This document shows, piece by piece, positions 50,575 to 61,689 of a stretch of DNA of 64,000 nucleotides. Position 1 is the stretch's first letter. Each line of letters begins with the position of its first letter. The translations under genes and the position numbers were made by a program. The DNA is from Gracilaria gracilis. Taxonomy: Eukaryota > Rhodophyta > Florideophyceae > Gracilariales > Gracilariaceae. The DNA lies in the NCBI GenBank assembly GCA_030374805.1, contig JARGSG010000099.1, forward strand, positions 1 through 64,000, in the 5' to 3' direction. The notes below the pieces were generated by a model. The model made no database searches and was not told where the DNA came from. It saw nothing but the letters and a program-made list of their open reading frames with translations.

Positions 50575-50755
50575 AAAAAGAAGCACGAGCCAGACTACAA
50601 GCCAACAATCTCGTGAGGGCCGCCGACGTTCATGTGCTTAATGCGGTGGCTGCCAATTACAAATTTCAATCATACGCAGCAAGTTGCATGCCTGTCCGCC
50701 GCACGTTGCTTCCATGCATACGCATTTCATGCGCATAAAAGCTTCTACACAACAC
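50575..50755. repeat. Direct repeat A of the DIRS-like element
   Basis: Shares gagggccgccgacg, ccaattacaaatt, caatcatacgcagc and catgcgcataaa with repeat B in the same orientation. Confidence 0.7.
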
Positions 50756-53700
50756 AAAACCACCCATATTCCTAAACCGAATCACCTTGAGAGGGAACAA
50801 TATTCTCTGTTGTTCTGCAAACGGTGAAGCTACCACTGAAGAACCAGAACGACGGAGCGATTTTGCGGATTGTCCGATCGAAATGTAAGTCACTCATTGT
50901 CTCACTTCCAGAGCTCCACCCAAAACGAGACTTGCGCACGGCCAACGGGACTCCAAGCAATACTTGCTCCGTATGGGCTCCAATTCGTAGAGAATGTGAA
51001 GTGAACTTGCTTTGCAGAGGTGGTGTAATGGCCAGGATCTGAAAGCACCTCAGCAATGCTTCGCTTAATACACCTGGTCGGGGTTTTAGGCTTTCACCTG
51101 GCATAGCAAAGTAGCGTGTGTGTCTCCCGCGTGCCGTGTGCCATCTTCGAAGGAGGTCGACTGGGGGACGAAGTGAGGAAATTCGAGTGTAACTAACCAG
51201 CGGTTCTCGACTCCCTCGTTTCCCCTTCACCACAGACAGGCGAGTGGTGACTTGGTTCTCGTCTAAAGTGACATCTGCGCCAGAAGGGATTCTACCGAAC
51301 TTTTGCCGAAGTCATTCAAACAGTAGCTGTAAACGACAATGGCCGCATCCCATAGTACCTAAACATGCTCTGTCTTCCTGCCTAGTGCCCAGACACGCTG
51401 TACGTGTTCAGCCGGGACTCCGCAACGCAATACGCGGTTCTCTGGGAAATTATCCTCCTCCCACTTGGCGTATGCTCTTAGGACATGCGCTAAAAATGGA
51501 TAAGATGGGACCGGCTTTCCTGTAGGCACCAGTTGCATTTGCCGCACAGCGCTCATGTACTGGAGAACAGACTTTGAGCTGACTTGTTGCTCGCCCGATT
51601 CTCTTCGGAGAGCAAGCCACCCTATATAGGCGACAAAGTCTCCCTCCGTCACCGAAAGAATAGTGCGGTTTTCGTCGTTGCCAAACCTCACCAATGTTTC
51701 CCGCTGTGAGTTTCTTGTGCGAGTAGTTCGCTCGCTCCATGCGTAATGGCGTACGAGCTCTGCAGCCCAATTCACCCCAGACGAGCCACCCGCCACCTCC
51801 GCGGCTCTTTCTGATGCAGCTGAAGCAAGTCTTAGCCTTTGCATTGAACGGGTTAGATGTTGATCTCTAGCATAACTGCCTTCCATGCAGGATTGAGGCT
51901 CCTGTGCGCATCCCACACTTCATGTGCGGGCATGCGCAATATATGTACTTTGTTAGCCAAGTGTATCCCGTGATGGAACCATGGTTGTTGGCGCCAATTC
52001 GGGATGATCACGACCGCCGGTGCGCGAATGTGATGGAGTTTCAGCAGCGTAGCGGTGATCAGTTTTACTGGAAGGCAAAGAACACGCACGTTGTCCGTCT
52101 TCTCCCATGTCATCGCCAGTTCTCTGAAAGCGTGGCGTCGTCGGAAAACTGGGTGCTCTCCGAGCGGCCCTGTAGGGAAAGACGTCTACTGGGGCTTTCA
52201 TACCATCCTGCACGGAACGCCGCAGCTGCCGTGAGATCTGCAGGTCTCCTTTGGGGAACCGTTGCGACAAAGCGTCTGCGAAGCGGTTGGCAATCGAGGG
52301 CACCCATTCCGCTTTGACGAAGAGCCCCATGCGGTCTAGAACTTTCTTGAGACGACGCAATTCTCTCATGAGAGGGCGGCTGGATGACACAAAGAAGTTG
52401 GCGATATGGACCACAGCTTGGTTGTCCAAACGCATGCATTTTCTCTGCCAATTATAAGTGCTTTCCCATTCGTCCGCTTAAGGGCATCCGTACTGCCTGC
52501 AGTTCTCGATACGTGATTTACTGAGCATGATCTCTCCAATTCCAGATTCCTTGCGAACGCCACGGTCCGTCCACGCCAGGCGCAAAGTTCTCGTAGTTCA
52601 GCGTTCCCCCGAATCCTACGTCGGCTGCGTCGGAGTGGATGCTCGAATCCGGCTCGAAAGGCATTATATAGCGCCCGGATAGCTCCGCTGATGCAAGTAG
52701 CCGCCACTTCTTTATGTCGTCTATGCTTTGGTGGGTCAATCTCCTGCGGTCTTTTTTGCCTCGCATTCCTTTGCTCATGTCCTAGTACAACGATCGTGTA
52801 TAGTAGCGAGCCCATGGCATAGCCAATGAAAGAGACACACAAACCCCACAGAAGTGTTGTAATGCCTTCAACGCCACATAGCGGCGACCGACAATTACTT
52901 GCTTCAAAATCCTTTTTGCCAGCCGTTGCACTTTCTTTACTTTGTGCGGCTGGAGGTAGAACTTCATCTCGGTAGTGTTTATCACCACTCCGAGGTGGGT
53001 CACTGTTTGAGCACCTACCCAACAACCTTTGCCTTCGTTTCGACTCAGCCCTAGGTCCCTTAGAAGCTTCGTGATAACTAGGCGAGCACGAGTGCAGTGA
53101 TGCGGACTGGAAGTGACCCCTAAGCTGCTCGGGGCGATTACGAAGTCGTCCAGATAAGCCGGCACTCGGTAGCCTTTCTTTCGAAGCTCTGTCACCAAGG
53201 GAACCATCAGGCGTGTGAACAACAAAAGGGGAATGACCCCATCCGAATTTCAAAGCGACATATTGAAATTATCTTACACAGTAATGGAATAAGTAAGAAC
53301 CAGTCCCTCATACGCGGGTACAATCTGAGATGTCGATATCCTTTCTCTATGTCCATGGACATCAGATAGTCTCGATTGAGCGACAATCCGAACTCTGCAA
53401 TTGATTCCATTCGCAGTGAGCCCTTGTTCCAATGCTTGGATTGCCGGGAAAGGTTAACAATGAATCGTGCTTTCATCACTCCTTCTCTCTGCTGCCACGT
53501 TGTGAAGGACGAAGAGACCACAGCGCCCTCCGCGACCTTCTCGTAAGCATAGTCTTTGCTACCTTCCTTGTAGATTCCGAGCTGGCATCCTTCCTCCAAG
53601 TCCTTTAGTTCGAAGGCCCTGTCTTCCTCTGTTTGCGGGATATCTTCCATATGGTACCCGTGATCAGCTAAAAACGGCCGATCCGGGCCTTCAAAGATCC

Positions 53701-54571
53701 CATACTTGATTGCCCGGTAGACGAACTCCGAGCAACCAATATCGCGCCAGGCCTTGGCTTTGCATTGCGTAGCTTTCCAAAGCCGGCGCGAGTTCTTCTT
53801 ACCAATCACTTATCCCAGCGGAGCCACCTTTCTTTCCAGCACGCTTCGTTGCGTTTCTTGCGCTTAAGGTGGCTACCGCCTTCATAAGTTGGGTCGCCAT
53901 GTGGGATTCCAGCTTTCCCATGGGACCTTGGAGGTCATCGGCTGCGGGCATGTCACCCTTCCGCTCCAGTGTAGGCTAAACCAGCTTCGCGTGAGTCGGG
54001 TCTTTGGGTGCTAGTTTGTAAAACTCGCATCGTAATCCGACAACACGGAGGGCGTACCGTATAAAAACAAGCGCCCAAACATCAAACTTCAGAGCTTCAT
54101 CCTCTCTCTCGTCGGCAATAGCCTCTTGGCGAAGGCCAATAGCCGCTTCATGAAAAGCCAACCAGTAGCCAGTAGCGTTAATGTAGTTGTTTCATGGTCG
54201 GCTACTTGGCGGAGATTGCTGTGCTTCTCGATCTGTCGACGCAGCGGCTAGTCCCGATGCTCGGAGAAACCCCCATTGAAGGCACTGAAGCTAGAACCCT
54301 GCTCGCACGGATATCGTGTCAGACCAAACTCCTTATCGTCCTTACAACGGCGAGCTACTTTAGCCTAGGTAGTCATCTAAATCGGGTCAATATCGGCAGC
54401 TTCCAAACTCTCTTTGGACGGGAGCTTTTTTGCTTTGTCAAGCAAAGCGCTAGCTTTGCTAACACTATTAGAAAACAGATTCATCTTGCCAAGCCCTTGC
54501 TTGGCCTGCCCTTTCCGTCGGGCTTCACGAACCGCCTCCCGCCGGAGTTCCGGGGACTCTCTTTTGAAAAA

Positions 54572-54755
54572 AGAGAGAGTCACGAGCGAGATCACACGCC
54601 AATGATCTCTTGAGGGCCGCCGACGCTCATGTGCTGATTGCGCGCGGCGGCCAATTACAAATTGCAATCATACGCAGCGAGTTTCGCGCCTGCCCGCCGC
54701 ACCTTCCTATCCATGGCGTACGCGTTTCATGCGCATAAAGGCGTCTACACAACAC
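54572..54755. repeat. Direct repeat B of the DIRS-like element
   Basis: Same orientation as repeat A and about 80% alike; fits the split direct repeats of PAT/Ngaro-type elements rather than inverted DIRS ends. Confidence 0.7.
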
Positions 54756-54916
54756 GTAAAGGGTGTATTAGTGTCGCACACACTAATTTACAGTCACGGT
54801 AATAGTGTGAGTGACAAAAAGTACTCATATCAGATTGCACCAACCACCTCTCCCTCAAAGTTTGCATGGCATTTTTTCACAATCGCCTGAAGCTCATAAA
54901 ACAACTGGCGCTCCTC

Positions 54917-56458
54917 TCACAGCCCATTCAGATTCCGGGCCATGCCACACCGGATCATGGCCTTTCTGGCGTAACTAAGCCCTTTCTCGTCGCGTTGCGC
55001 GTTAACCGCCCTAACCGAATTCGTCGCAAGCTTCAAAAAGTATTGCTTGCGGGGATAAGTCAGCTTCCCGGACGCTCTACTTTCTTCCGACCACATGTTC
55101 TTCTCCAACAAACCCATTTTGTGCTCTTCCCATTCCCGGTGCCAGTACGTTTTCAGTTTCTGAATTAGAAAGCTGTCGGCAGGTTGAACGAGATGCCTAG
55201 CATTGCGCAGAAAGAAGCGAATTTCCGTGTTACTTTCACTCAGCGCTTTTCGCACGTCATCAGGTACAGCATGAGTGTTCACGTTATCAAGGAAAAGGAC
55301 ACGTTTTCTTTCGTCCGGCAAAGGCGTAAACACCCGCTCCTCAAGAAGCCATTGAAGAAAAACTCGTTTGTCCATCCATGCTTTAGGACCCGTCCTGTAT
55401 ACGACTCCTGGAACGTTGTCTAGCAACCATCGTATAGGGTAATTTCTGTTTGCGTTCTGGAATATTAACATCGGAGTGTCAAGGGTTGCATGAGGCCCAC
55501 CGGATATGAGCACCATCATTGTGATACCATCGTCACCGGAAACCATATCTGCGTATCGAACGCTCTCCTCACCAATAAGTGCTAAGGTTTTGTGATTGTC
55601 CATGTCCATGCAAAAATGCGTCTCATCCGCATTGAAAACATCCTCATCACGCAAGGAGTTCGAATTGAAATCTCGTGACAACTGGCCAAGATGGTAAGAT
55701 ACTTCTCTTTCGATTTGTTCTTGTTTTGCCGGCGACAACATAAGCTTTTCACATTGGTATCTACTGACTATTCCATGTCTTTCCATGAAAGTCTGAATCC
55801 ATCTCGGTGTAATTTTGTCTTTGATGAGACAGTTCGTGTGAGGATCTCTCTTGTTGGGGTGATAAGCTCCCCCGGATTGACGGCTAATGAGGTTGAAACT
55901 GAGCGTCCGCAGCAGTCTGGCATTGAACTTTACACCTGCTTTCCTCATCCTGTTGAAATCATCTACTAGATCTGCTTGAAGAGCGACTACCCTTGGCGTA
56001 ATGGGACGTCCTCTTCCTTTTCTGGTCTTACAGTAATGGCGTTTGAGACCGTCGCGTGTTAACTTCACGAACGAAATATTGTTGTTCTTCGAAATGCGGG
56101 TATGTCCTTCTACCAATTTATTCCTCTGTTTCCAGTATCTGCTGGCTCGCATCACGTTTGCCTTCGTACTGCCACGAAAGAACTGGGGCAAGTTCGCCAC
56201 TGGTTTGGACACAATATGTTGACAGTTATCTTCTTGTTCTCTTTCAATCATCCATTTAGCAATTCTAGCTCTGTTCGTGTTGGTTAAGACTACTTGTGCC
56301 TGTCGAGAATTGAGACTGTTATTAATGCCATGCTCTTGGTTTGGGCTTTGCGGTGGTTGTGTATCGGCGCCTTCAGTTTGATTCACGTTGTTGCTGTTGG
56401 TGGTGCTGGCTGACATTCGAGCGAAAGCGCTCAGAATGGGAGACGCTTGAAGAGACAT
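54917..56458 (-). CDS. pogo-like transposase (DDE_1)
   Basis: 513 codons from ATG 56458, uninterrupted. After a Gln/Asn-rich N-terminus come DNA-binding helices; the CENP-B-like part ends with ITPRWIQTFMERHGIVSRYQ. The catalytic domain follows: first Asp in DVFNADETHFCMDMD, second Asp in VLFLDNVNTHAVPDDV, third acidic residue in HLVQPADSFLIQKLKTYW, giving a DDD triad. The order and spacing fit pogo/Tigger relatives found in fungi, oomycetes and algae. The gene lies between the element's inverted ends, with its start near the right end. It looks able to encode a full protein. The basic N-terminal region would bind the agtgtgg-rich ends. Confidence 0.88.
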   Translation of the reverse strand: MSLQASPILSAFARMSASTTNSNNVNQTEGADTQPPQSPNQEHGINNSLNSRQAQVVLTNTNRARIAKWMIEREQEDNCQHIVSKPVANLPQFFRGSTKANVMRASRYWKQRNKLVEGHTRISKNNNISFVKLTRDGLKRHYCKTRKGRGRPITPRVVALQADLVDDFNRMRKAGVKFNARLLRTLSFNLISRQSGGAYHPNKRDPHTNCLIKDKITPRWIQTFMERHGIVSRYQCEKLMLSPAKQEQIEREVSYHLGQLSRDFNSNSLRDEDVFNADETHFCMDMDNHKTLALIGEESVRYADMVSGDDGITMMVLISGGPHATLDTPMLIFQNANRNYPIRWLLDNVPGVVYRTGPKAWMDKRVFLQWLLEERVFTPLPDERKRVLFLDNVNTHAVPDDVRKALSESNTEIRFFLRNARHLVQPADSFLIQKLKTYWHREWEEHKMGLLEKNMWSEESRASGKLTYPRKQYFLKLATNSVRAVNAQRDEKGLSYARKAMIRCGMARNLNGL

Positions 56459-56688
56459 TTACTCTTCTAAGACACGGGACGTACAGATCTCGAGTGCCTT
56501 GATAACTGGTGTAATAAAAAGAGCACTCCGTTTGTTCGTATTTGGCGCGCAATCCGCCGTATGCTGCTCCCTACCCACACTAATTAGAGTAAGCCATCGC
56601 GGTAGGTGCATCTAAATTAGTGTGGGCCACACTAAATCGCGTTACCACACTATTATTGCACCCACACTAATAACAGTGTTGACCTGTA

Positions 56689-58340
56689 GTATTCGAATTA
56701 GAGTACTTCTTTCCTTTTCAATATGAACCGCGTGAGTAGATAGGAATACATTTATAAGTTTACACATTTTTTTGTAAAGTGCCTGTAGTTCATTCAGATT
56801 TAGAGAAATCACAAAATGACTACTCTTAAACTAGAAATCAATTACGTATGCGAACATCAAGAACAATAACAAAATAATATTATGAAGACTATGCCACAAT
56901 AGAACTATCAGTATTGTCAACTTTGGATTATTCATCGACAAATTCTTGTTCTATTTCGACATACACGAATTTTGATTCAATTTTTAACCACCCAAGATTC
57001 TTTGTCTGAAGCAAACGGGTTTGAACTGTAAATGGTAGAGTTATGCGTGCAGTTGAGTAAACTTTTTCCTCGCCCGTTGACAAAACGATTTTGAGACCTT
57101 GTAAAATTGTCCAACCTCCGCGTTGTCGATCTTAAGTTCCTTGCCAATCAGCCAAGACTTATGCATATACTCTATATCAACCAATGGCAGTAGCCAGCGT
57201 ACTCTAAACTCCAAGACAATTCTACCGTCAACGATATGCATGGCAAACATACCTTTACCAACTCCAGACGGTAACATAACTGCGCAGATTAACCTCTGTT
57301 TTGTAGTTATCGGGTTCATTCATTGGGAAAGAATACATAGTGACCTAAATTCATTGGCAAAAAGCACTACTTCCAATTCTTCTCGAACAGATCCCTTTTT
57401 CTTTGTCAGCATCAAACTTGTCTTCTTTATCAAAAGATATTGTTTCACCACTGGGTCATTTGGTACATTTACGATTGAAATTTTTCACTGTCAGTTCCCT
57501 AAAGTTGAAGAAACGTTAGATTCTTGGTATATGAAGACCTTTAAATAAACATCTTTGTGTCACTGTTTTTATTTTTGTACTATTTCTTGATGCGGTAGAA
57601 TGCAGATCAAAAAGTGCTTAGTTTTTGCTGCTGAAACAATGGTGGATTATTCGTGTCTGAGGACCTTGTGATGCCGTGAGAGACGGGTTTTCCTGCCTGT
57701 AAGGCCATAAGTCACTTACAAGTAGGTACCAAGCAATTGATTCTATAAGAGACTATAATGGGACTACTGAGGCTAGTAACTGTATCCATGTCCAAGTAAA
57801 ACTCAAGTTCTCTCAAAACATTTGCAAATATCTTTCACAAATTTTCAATTTTCAAAGAACACCAAGAACTATCAGATTAGCACCAACTGTCACCTAGTAC
57901 AAACATGCAACACAAACATGAATCAAACAGGGTTCTCTACTGCAACAAAAACAAACAACGAACAAGGTTTTCTACTTTAGTTGTTCGTAAATCAATTTTT
58001 TATTTATCGAGAACACAAAGGGTTTAAAGCCTTGTGTAAAAGGTTTTCATTTGCGATACAATCTAAATTGACCATTGCAATCAAACAGAAAACCTCTTTT
58101 TCCTAGCCAAACCATAACACAATTATATTAATCTAACCAATTACCTAACAACATATCTGTAGCTCAGGTGCTACAAATAGTCCCAAACAACTACATTTCC
58201 TTCGAACACTGTGATACGAGAACATCTAATCACCACTTTTCATTGCCTTCGTTAATGTCTCTAGCTATCCAGAACTCAGCCCAGAAAAACACCAAATCTG
58301 CCTTAATATAGAGCAGAAACCAGTTTCCTTCTATGAAAAA
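56689..58340. other. AT-rich intergenic stretch
   Basis: Base composition is much richer in A+T than elsewhere. A minus-strand open frame at 57041-57319 (92 codons, with IVLEFRVRWLLPLVDIEYMH) looks partly protein-like, but nothing is recognised. No RNA gene is evident. Confidence 0.4.
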
Positions 58341-58630
58341 GCCTAGAGCTCGGCCCACACCTTCTTTCTTCACGAGCTCAGCTGAAAAATGCCAGGGCTC
58401 ATCCCAAGCAGTAAGCAGAAGCTCAGCCGCGCTCTCTAAAAAAACCCTTGGGTTTCGCCCAACTCTCCACTCTTCATGGTCTCAGCCCGTTAATGCCCGG
58501 GCTCTTCCCAGGCAGTAGGCAGCGGCTCAGCCTCAGTATATAAAAGGGGCCTCGGGCTCTGACCAAGTCTCTACTCTTCACAGGCTCAGCCCAGGCAGTA
58601 GTCAGAGGCTCAGCCTCTGCCCATGAGAGG
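58341..58630. repeat. Tandem repeat, unit about 104 bp, about three copies
   Basis: Units begin near 58341, 58446 and 58550. Each carries a ctcggcc/tcgccc block, a tctttact-like stretch ending in cttca, ctcagc, and an aggcagtag-cag--gctcagcc block. The third copy lacks about 25 bp. A tatataaaagg in the second unit resembles a TATA box. Confidence 0.7.
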
Positions 58631-59995
58631 AGCGTTGGATGGATAAATAGTAGTTTTGGCGCTTATTGGTGCATAATTGGTTCTGCGTGAGACGGCAGTA
58701 GGATCGGACACTCTGTTTACCTTTAAGTTGTTAAGACCTGGGTCGTTTAATTCCTTGACATGGGCATTATCTTTTTAACTAGAGTCCCAATCGATCCCCG
58801 ACCGGTTGTCTCCTTCAGCTTCTTGAACGAATGCTTAGCGTCATCTACTGCTTGCGTCCAAGACGACTGATCGCCTAATTCATCCACATTAGTATTTGAT
58901 GGATTATGGGCTGCTACCAACGATACGAGGTACTTATAGCGATAGTAAGCAGATTTCTCATCACTTTGATTCCAAAACTTATTGGAGTAGTTGGCAATAT
59001 ACTTTTTGCGGTTGTGCACTTTTCCGAGCAAACGTATTAGGAACCAAACTTTTTTTTTCACAACCGTGTCTCCAAATTGAAACTATTTGCAAAAGAGATT
59101 ATGGAAGGTCAGGAATTAACTTCTGCATAACAATTGTGGTATGGATCGGACTTTCTTCCTTATCCTTTGCTGTTTCGACCGGTGCTTTGGAAAGAGATTC
59201 AGCTTGCAGCCTGAAACTGTGACCTGTGACGGGTGTTACATCATTTCCCTTACGGACAGTATTCGGAGATTCCAGGACCTGCTGGAGAGCGAGTTCTTTC
59301 CTCTCATGAAGAGTATACAAGCGATTAGAATGCTCTGTCTGCCACACTTTACGTTTCTGTTGTTAAAGATCATGATTTTAGACACTTTCAGCGCCTCCTT
59401 TTTTTGGCGGACCAATCTGTGTAGCACTGAACTCTGTTCTGGACGACGATATGTACAATATATGTCTGCAGATTTTTTTCCAAGCACGTGGTTCGTATCG
59501 CAAGACCTGCCTTGGCAGCTTGAACCCAGATCCAGTTCCCCCACCTTGTATTGGCTTCTTGTAGCCAATTCGTTCCATGATTGGCATTTGAAACAGCACA
59601 AAACTGAAGAATTTCATGGACAAGGTGTCCGTTAAAGGTACAGATATTTCTGGACGCTGCTTGGCACTGGAAAAAGAGACAAAGTGTTATAAATTACGAA
59701 AAACGGCTAGGAAAATGGATAAACTCGGAGATCTACAGGATGCTTCCGCCAAGACGAAGAAGCTTTCTTTTTTCATAGCCAAGATGACGGATAATCGCAC
59801 TCTCCCACTCCGTATCGGAAACGAACGTGAGGTTCAAAAGAGGAGGAGAAGGTCGGATGATCGCCGTTTTAGCGATCGGCCTTTAAAATCAAGGTATGAG
59901 CTGCTCACATCGGCTCATAGCCAATCTACGCAGTCGAACATTAAGCTGCCAAGGCGAATAATGGAGAATTACGCCGAGTGAAGAACGTCAACGAT
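58631..59995. other. Decayed coding-like region, origin unclear
   Basis: Minus-strand pieces (58747-59061, 59099-59347, 59236-59623) and a plus-strand piece (59616-59981) have protein-like composition, such as the charged KKIMPMSRN and LRKTARKMDKLGDLQ stretches. None matches a family I know. They may be remains of the element that carried the recombinase downstream. Confidence 0.3.
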
Positions 59996-60963
59996 CCGGT
60001 CTCTGTAAATAAGGACAGTTTTTTGTTTGTTCTGAACCTCTTGGCGGACTACTGCAGATTTGGGACACTGCTATCTCTGAAGAACCATTTGACGGGAGGA
60101 ATAGCACAGGGGCTAAGAATAGTTTACGGAGAGCATGGTCATGATCAAACTTGACACGTTCTTGATAACGGAACAGCTAGGGGTACCCCCGGATTAGTAA
60201 CCCAGATTTGGACAGATTGCGTCGTGCTCATAGAGTTCATCTAGCAAAGTTTGGAAATCTTACGTCTCGAGCCAGACCGCTTACTGTAGAACATGTATGC
60301 GACATTGCGTAATTGCATTGGTTTCGGTCAGATGCTCAGGTGTCTTTGTTAGATTTGGCTCTCCATGCTATTTTAGTCATAGGCCTAAATCTTGAGTTGC
60401 GTTACGACGAGGTCTCTAAGCTTATGGTCGACCACGTTTCTGTGCAGTGCGGAGGAGCAACTCTCTCTGTGTCACAGTTGATTAAGACCTCGACGGTTCG
60501 ACGGGACTACTCTTTGAGGGAATGGGATAGAAACACTGGTTTGAGACACTCTGTTCTGATGGATTTATTCACTGCACTTTTTGCTTGGTTGGCGATACGC
60601 GGGTGTTGCAGTGGGCCTCTATTCTGTGATGTAAAGGAGACTCGCGCTGGCCAAGTTCTCGACGTATCAAAACCGTGAGGTTGCAAGAGTTTTACTAACT
60701 TTTTGCGCTTGGGTTTATGCAAAATAGGAGTCGGAAGGGATGCGTTAAGCGCCTTCACTGGTCCCTCGATCAAGAGGGGAAGTGTTCAGCTCTACAGATC
60801 ACTTGGATTGAAAGACGAAATGGTTATGGAGTTAATACAAATGAGTGGCTTTAATGCGTATGCTAACTACTGCGAGGCTTACAACGATTGCTCTCAAGGC
60901 GAGCTGCCCCCCTTTTCTTCTGTCGAGGACTACGTTACGCATGCCAGAAGTATAGTGGAATAA
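59996..60963 (+). pseudogene. Tyrosine recombinase relic (Crypton/DIRS type)
   Basis: Broken in several places. Conserved pieces: LHAILVIGLNLELRYDEVSKLMVDHV, which matches the first catalytic-Arg helix, shown here only in part (LELRYDEVSKL), then GPSIKRGSVQLYRSLGL matching the H-x-x-R box (His replaced), and SGFNAYANYCEAYN near the tyrosine nucleophile. It differs from the recombinase of the DIRS-like element at 50.6-54.8 kb. No reverse transcriptase is visible nearby, so a Crypton-like origin is a little more likely. Confidence 0.5.
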
Positions 60964-61234
60964 TAAAATGTAATTGACAATGAATCCAAATACAAGAAGT
61001 GGCTGGAGGAGATGGGTGTTGAGTATCTGGAGCAATGAGGACGTAGTGTTGGTTTTTGTGGCTTTTGAATAGTGATACGGAGGCGGCCGGTGCTCTAAGA
61101 GAATGCTGGGCGCAAATTATGCATCAAACAAAAGCGCAGCGTCTTGCGCGTTCAGCTAGTCCGCATGCAGCCGGGTACGTTGCTGCGGTTGTTGCGGCTG
61201 CTTCTGCCCTTTCAGCGCTCTTCCATGGACAGGC

Positions 61235-61684
61235 ATGTTCCGTCGCACCTTTCTCTGCGTAGCGTTGTCCATCTTGGCAGCACTTCAGGGCGTATGGGCC
61301 ACAATTGGCGCAGCGAGCTTGACTGAGCGTCTGCGGTCAGTGGTGAGCGACTTCGTCAACCTGGCGGGGCTGGTGACGCTGACGACCGTGTTAGCGTTCC
61401 TGCTTCCCACCGCGCTTGGCCCACCGACGGTACGGGTCGTCTACGAGTTTGAACTTCTCCTTCTCAGCGTGTTTGCCCGCTTCGATCCGGCCCGAAGGCA
61501 GCAGCGGCGAGTGCGCATGTACGCAGAGGTTTTTAATCGCGAAGAGGCATCTGCTTGGTGCGCCGGATTCCAGAACCGGCTTGGGCTTCTCCTTGCGGCG
61601 GAACAGCGGCATGGTAGGAACCCGTCAACAAGCAGGTGTTGCTACTGGGGTTTCTTCCAGATATTCAAAGGGCTTTTATTTTGA
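61235..61684 (+). CDS. Hypothetical membrane or secreted protein
   Basis: 149 codons from ATG 61235. The N-terminus (MFRRTFLCVALSILAALQGV) could be a signal peptide or anchor, and a second hydrophobic stretch (LAGLVTLTTVLAFLLPTAL) follows. A charged region with Arg/Gln comes after. It is GC-rich compared with its AT-rich surroundings. No family recognised; may be a fragment. Confidence 0.3.
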   Translation: MFRRTFLCVALSILAALQGVWATIGAASLTERLRSVVSDFVNLAGLVTLTTVLAFLLPTALGPPTVRVVYEFELLLLSVFARFDPARRQQRRVRMYAEVFNREEASAWCAGFQNRLGLLLAAEQRHGRNPSTSRCCYWGFFQIFKGLLF

Positions 61685-61689
61685 TATTG

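Larger units (their letters stand above)
50575..54755 (-). mobile_element. DIRS-like tyrosine-recombinase retroelement, broken
   Basis: About 4.2 kb, minus strand, flanked by direct repeats of about 180 bp. Order from its start: a gag-like region (about 54.5-53.9 kb), reverse transcriptase (about 53.8-52.8 kb, with the YLDD box near 53.16 kb), RNase H (about 52.4-52.1 kb) and tyrosine recombinase (about 51.9-50.8 kb, with a SHSLRIGAHTE motif). Presence of a recombinase instead of an integrase, and absence of a 5-bp duplication, place it with DIRS/PAT/Ngaro elements. It is broken in more than five places and old; its two end repeats are only about 80% alike by eye. Confidence 0.75.
50012..56686 (-). 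mobile_element. pogo-like (Tc1/mariner superfamily) DNA transposon with nested DIRS-like element
   Basis: Ends are inverted repeats starting CAGGT(G/C)AACACTGT and agreeing at 23 of 26 outer bases, each flanked by TA (50010-50011 and 56687-56688), the superfamily's target duplication. Subterminal DNA on both sides is rich in agtgtgg/ccacact motifs. The transposase gene is intact on the minus strand near the right end. Between about 50.6 and 54.76 kb lies an older retroelement. The unit is 6.7 kb with it, about 2.5 kb without. That the left end belongs to the same copy is inferred. Confidence 0.65.
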
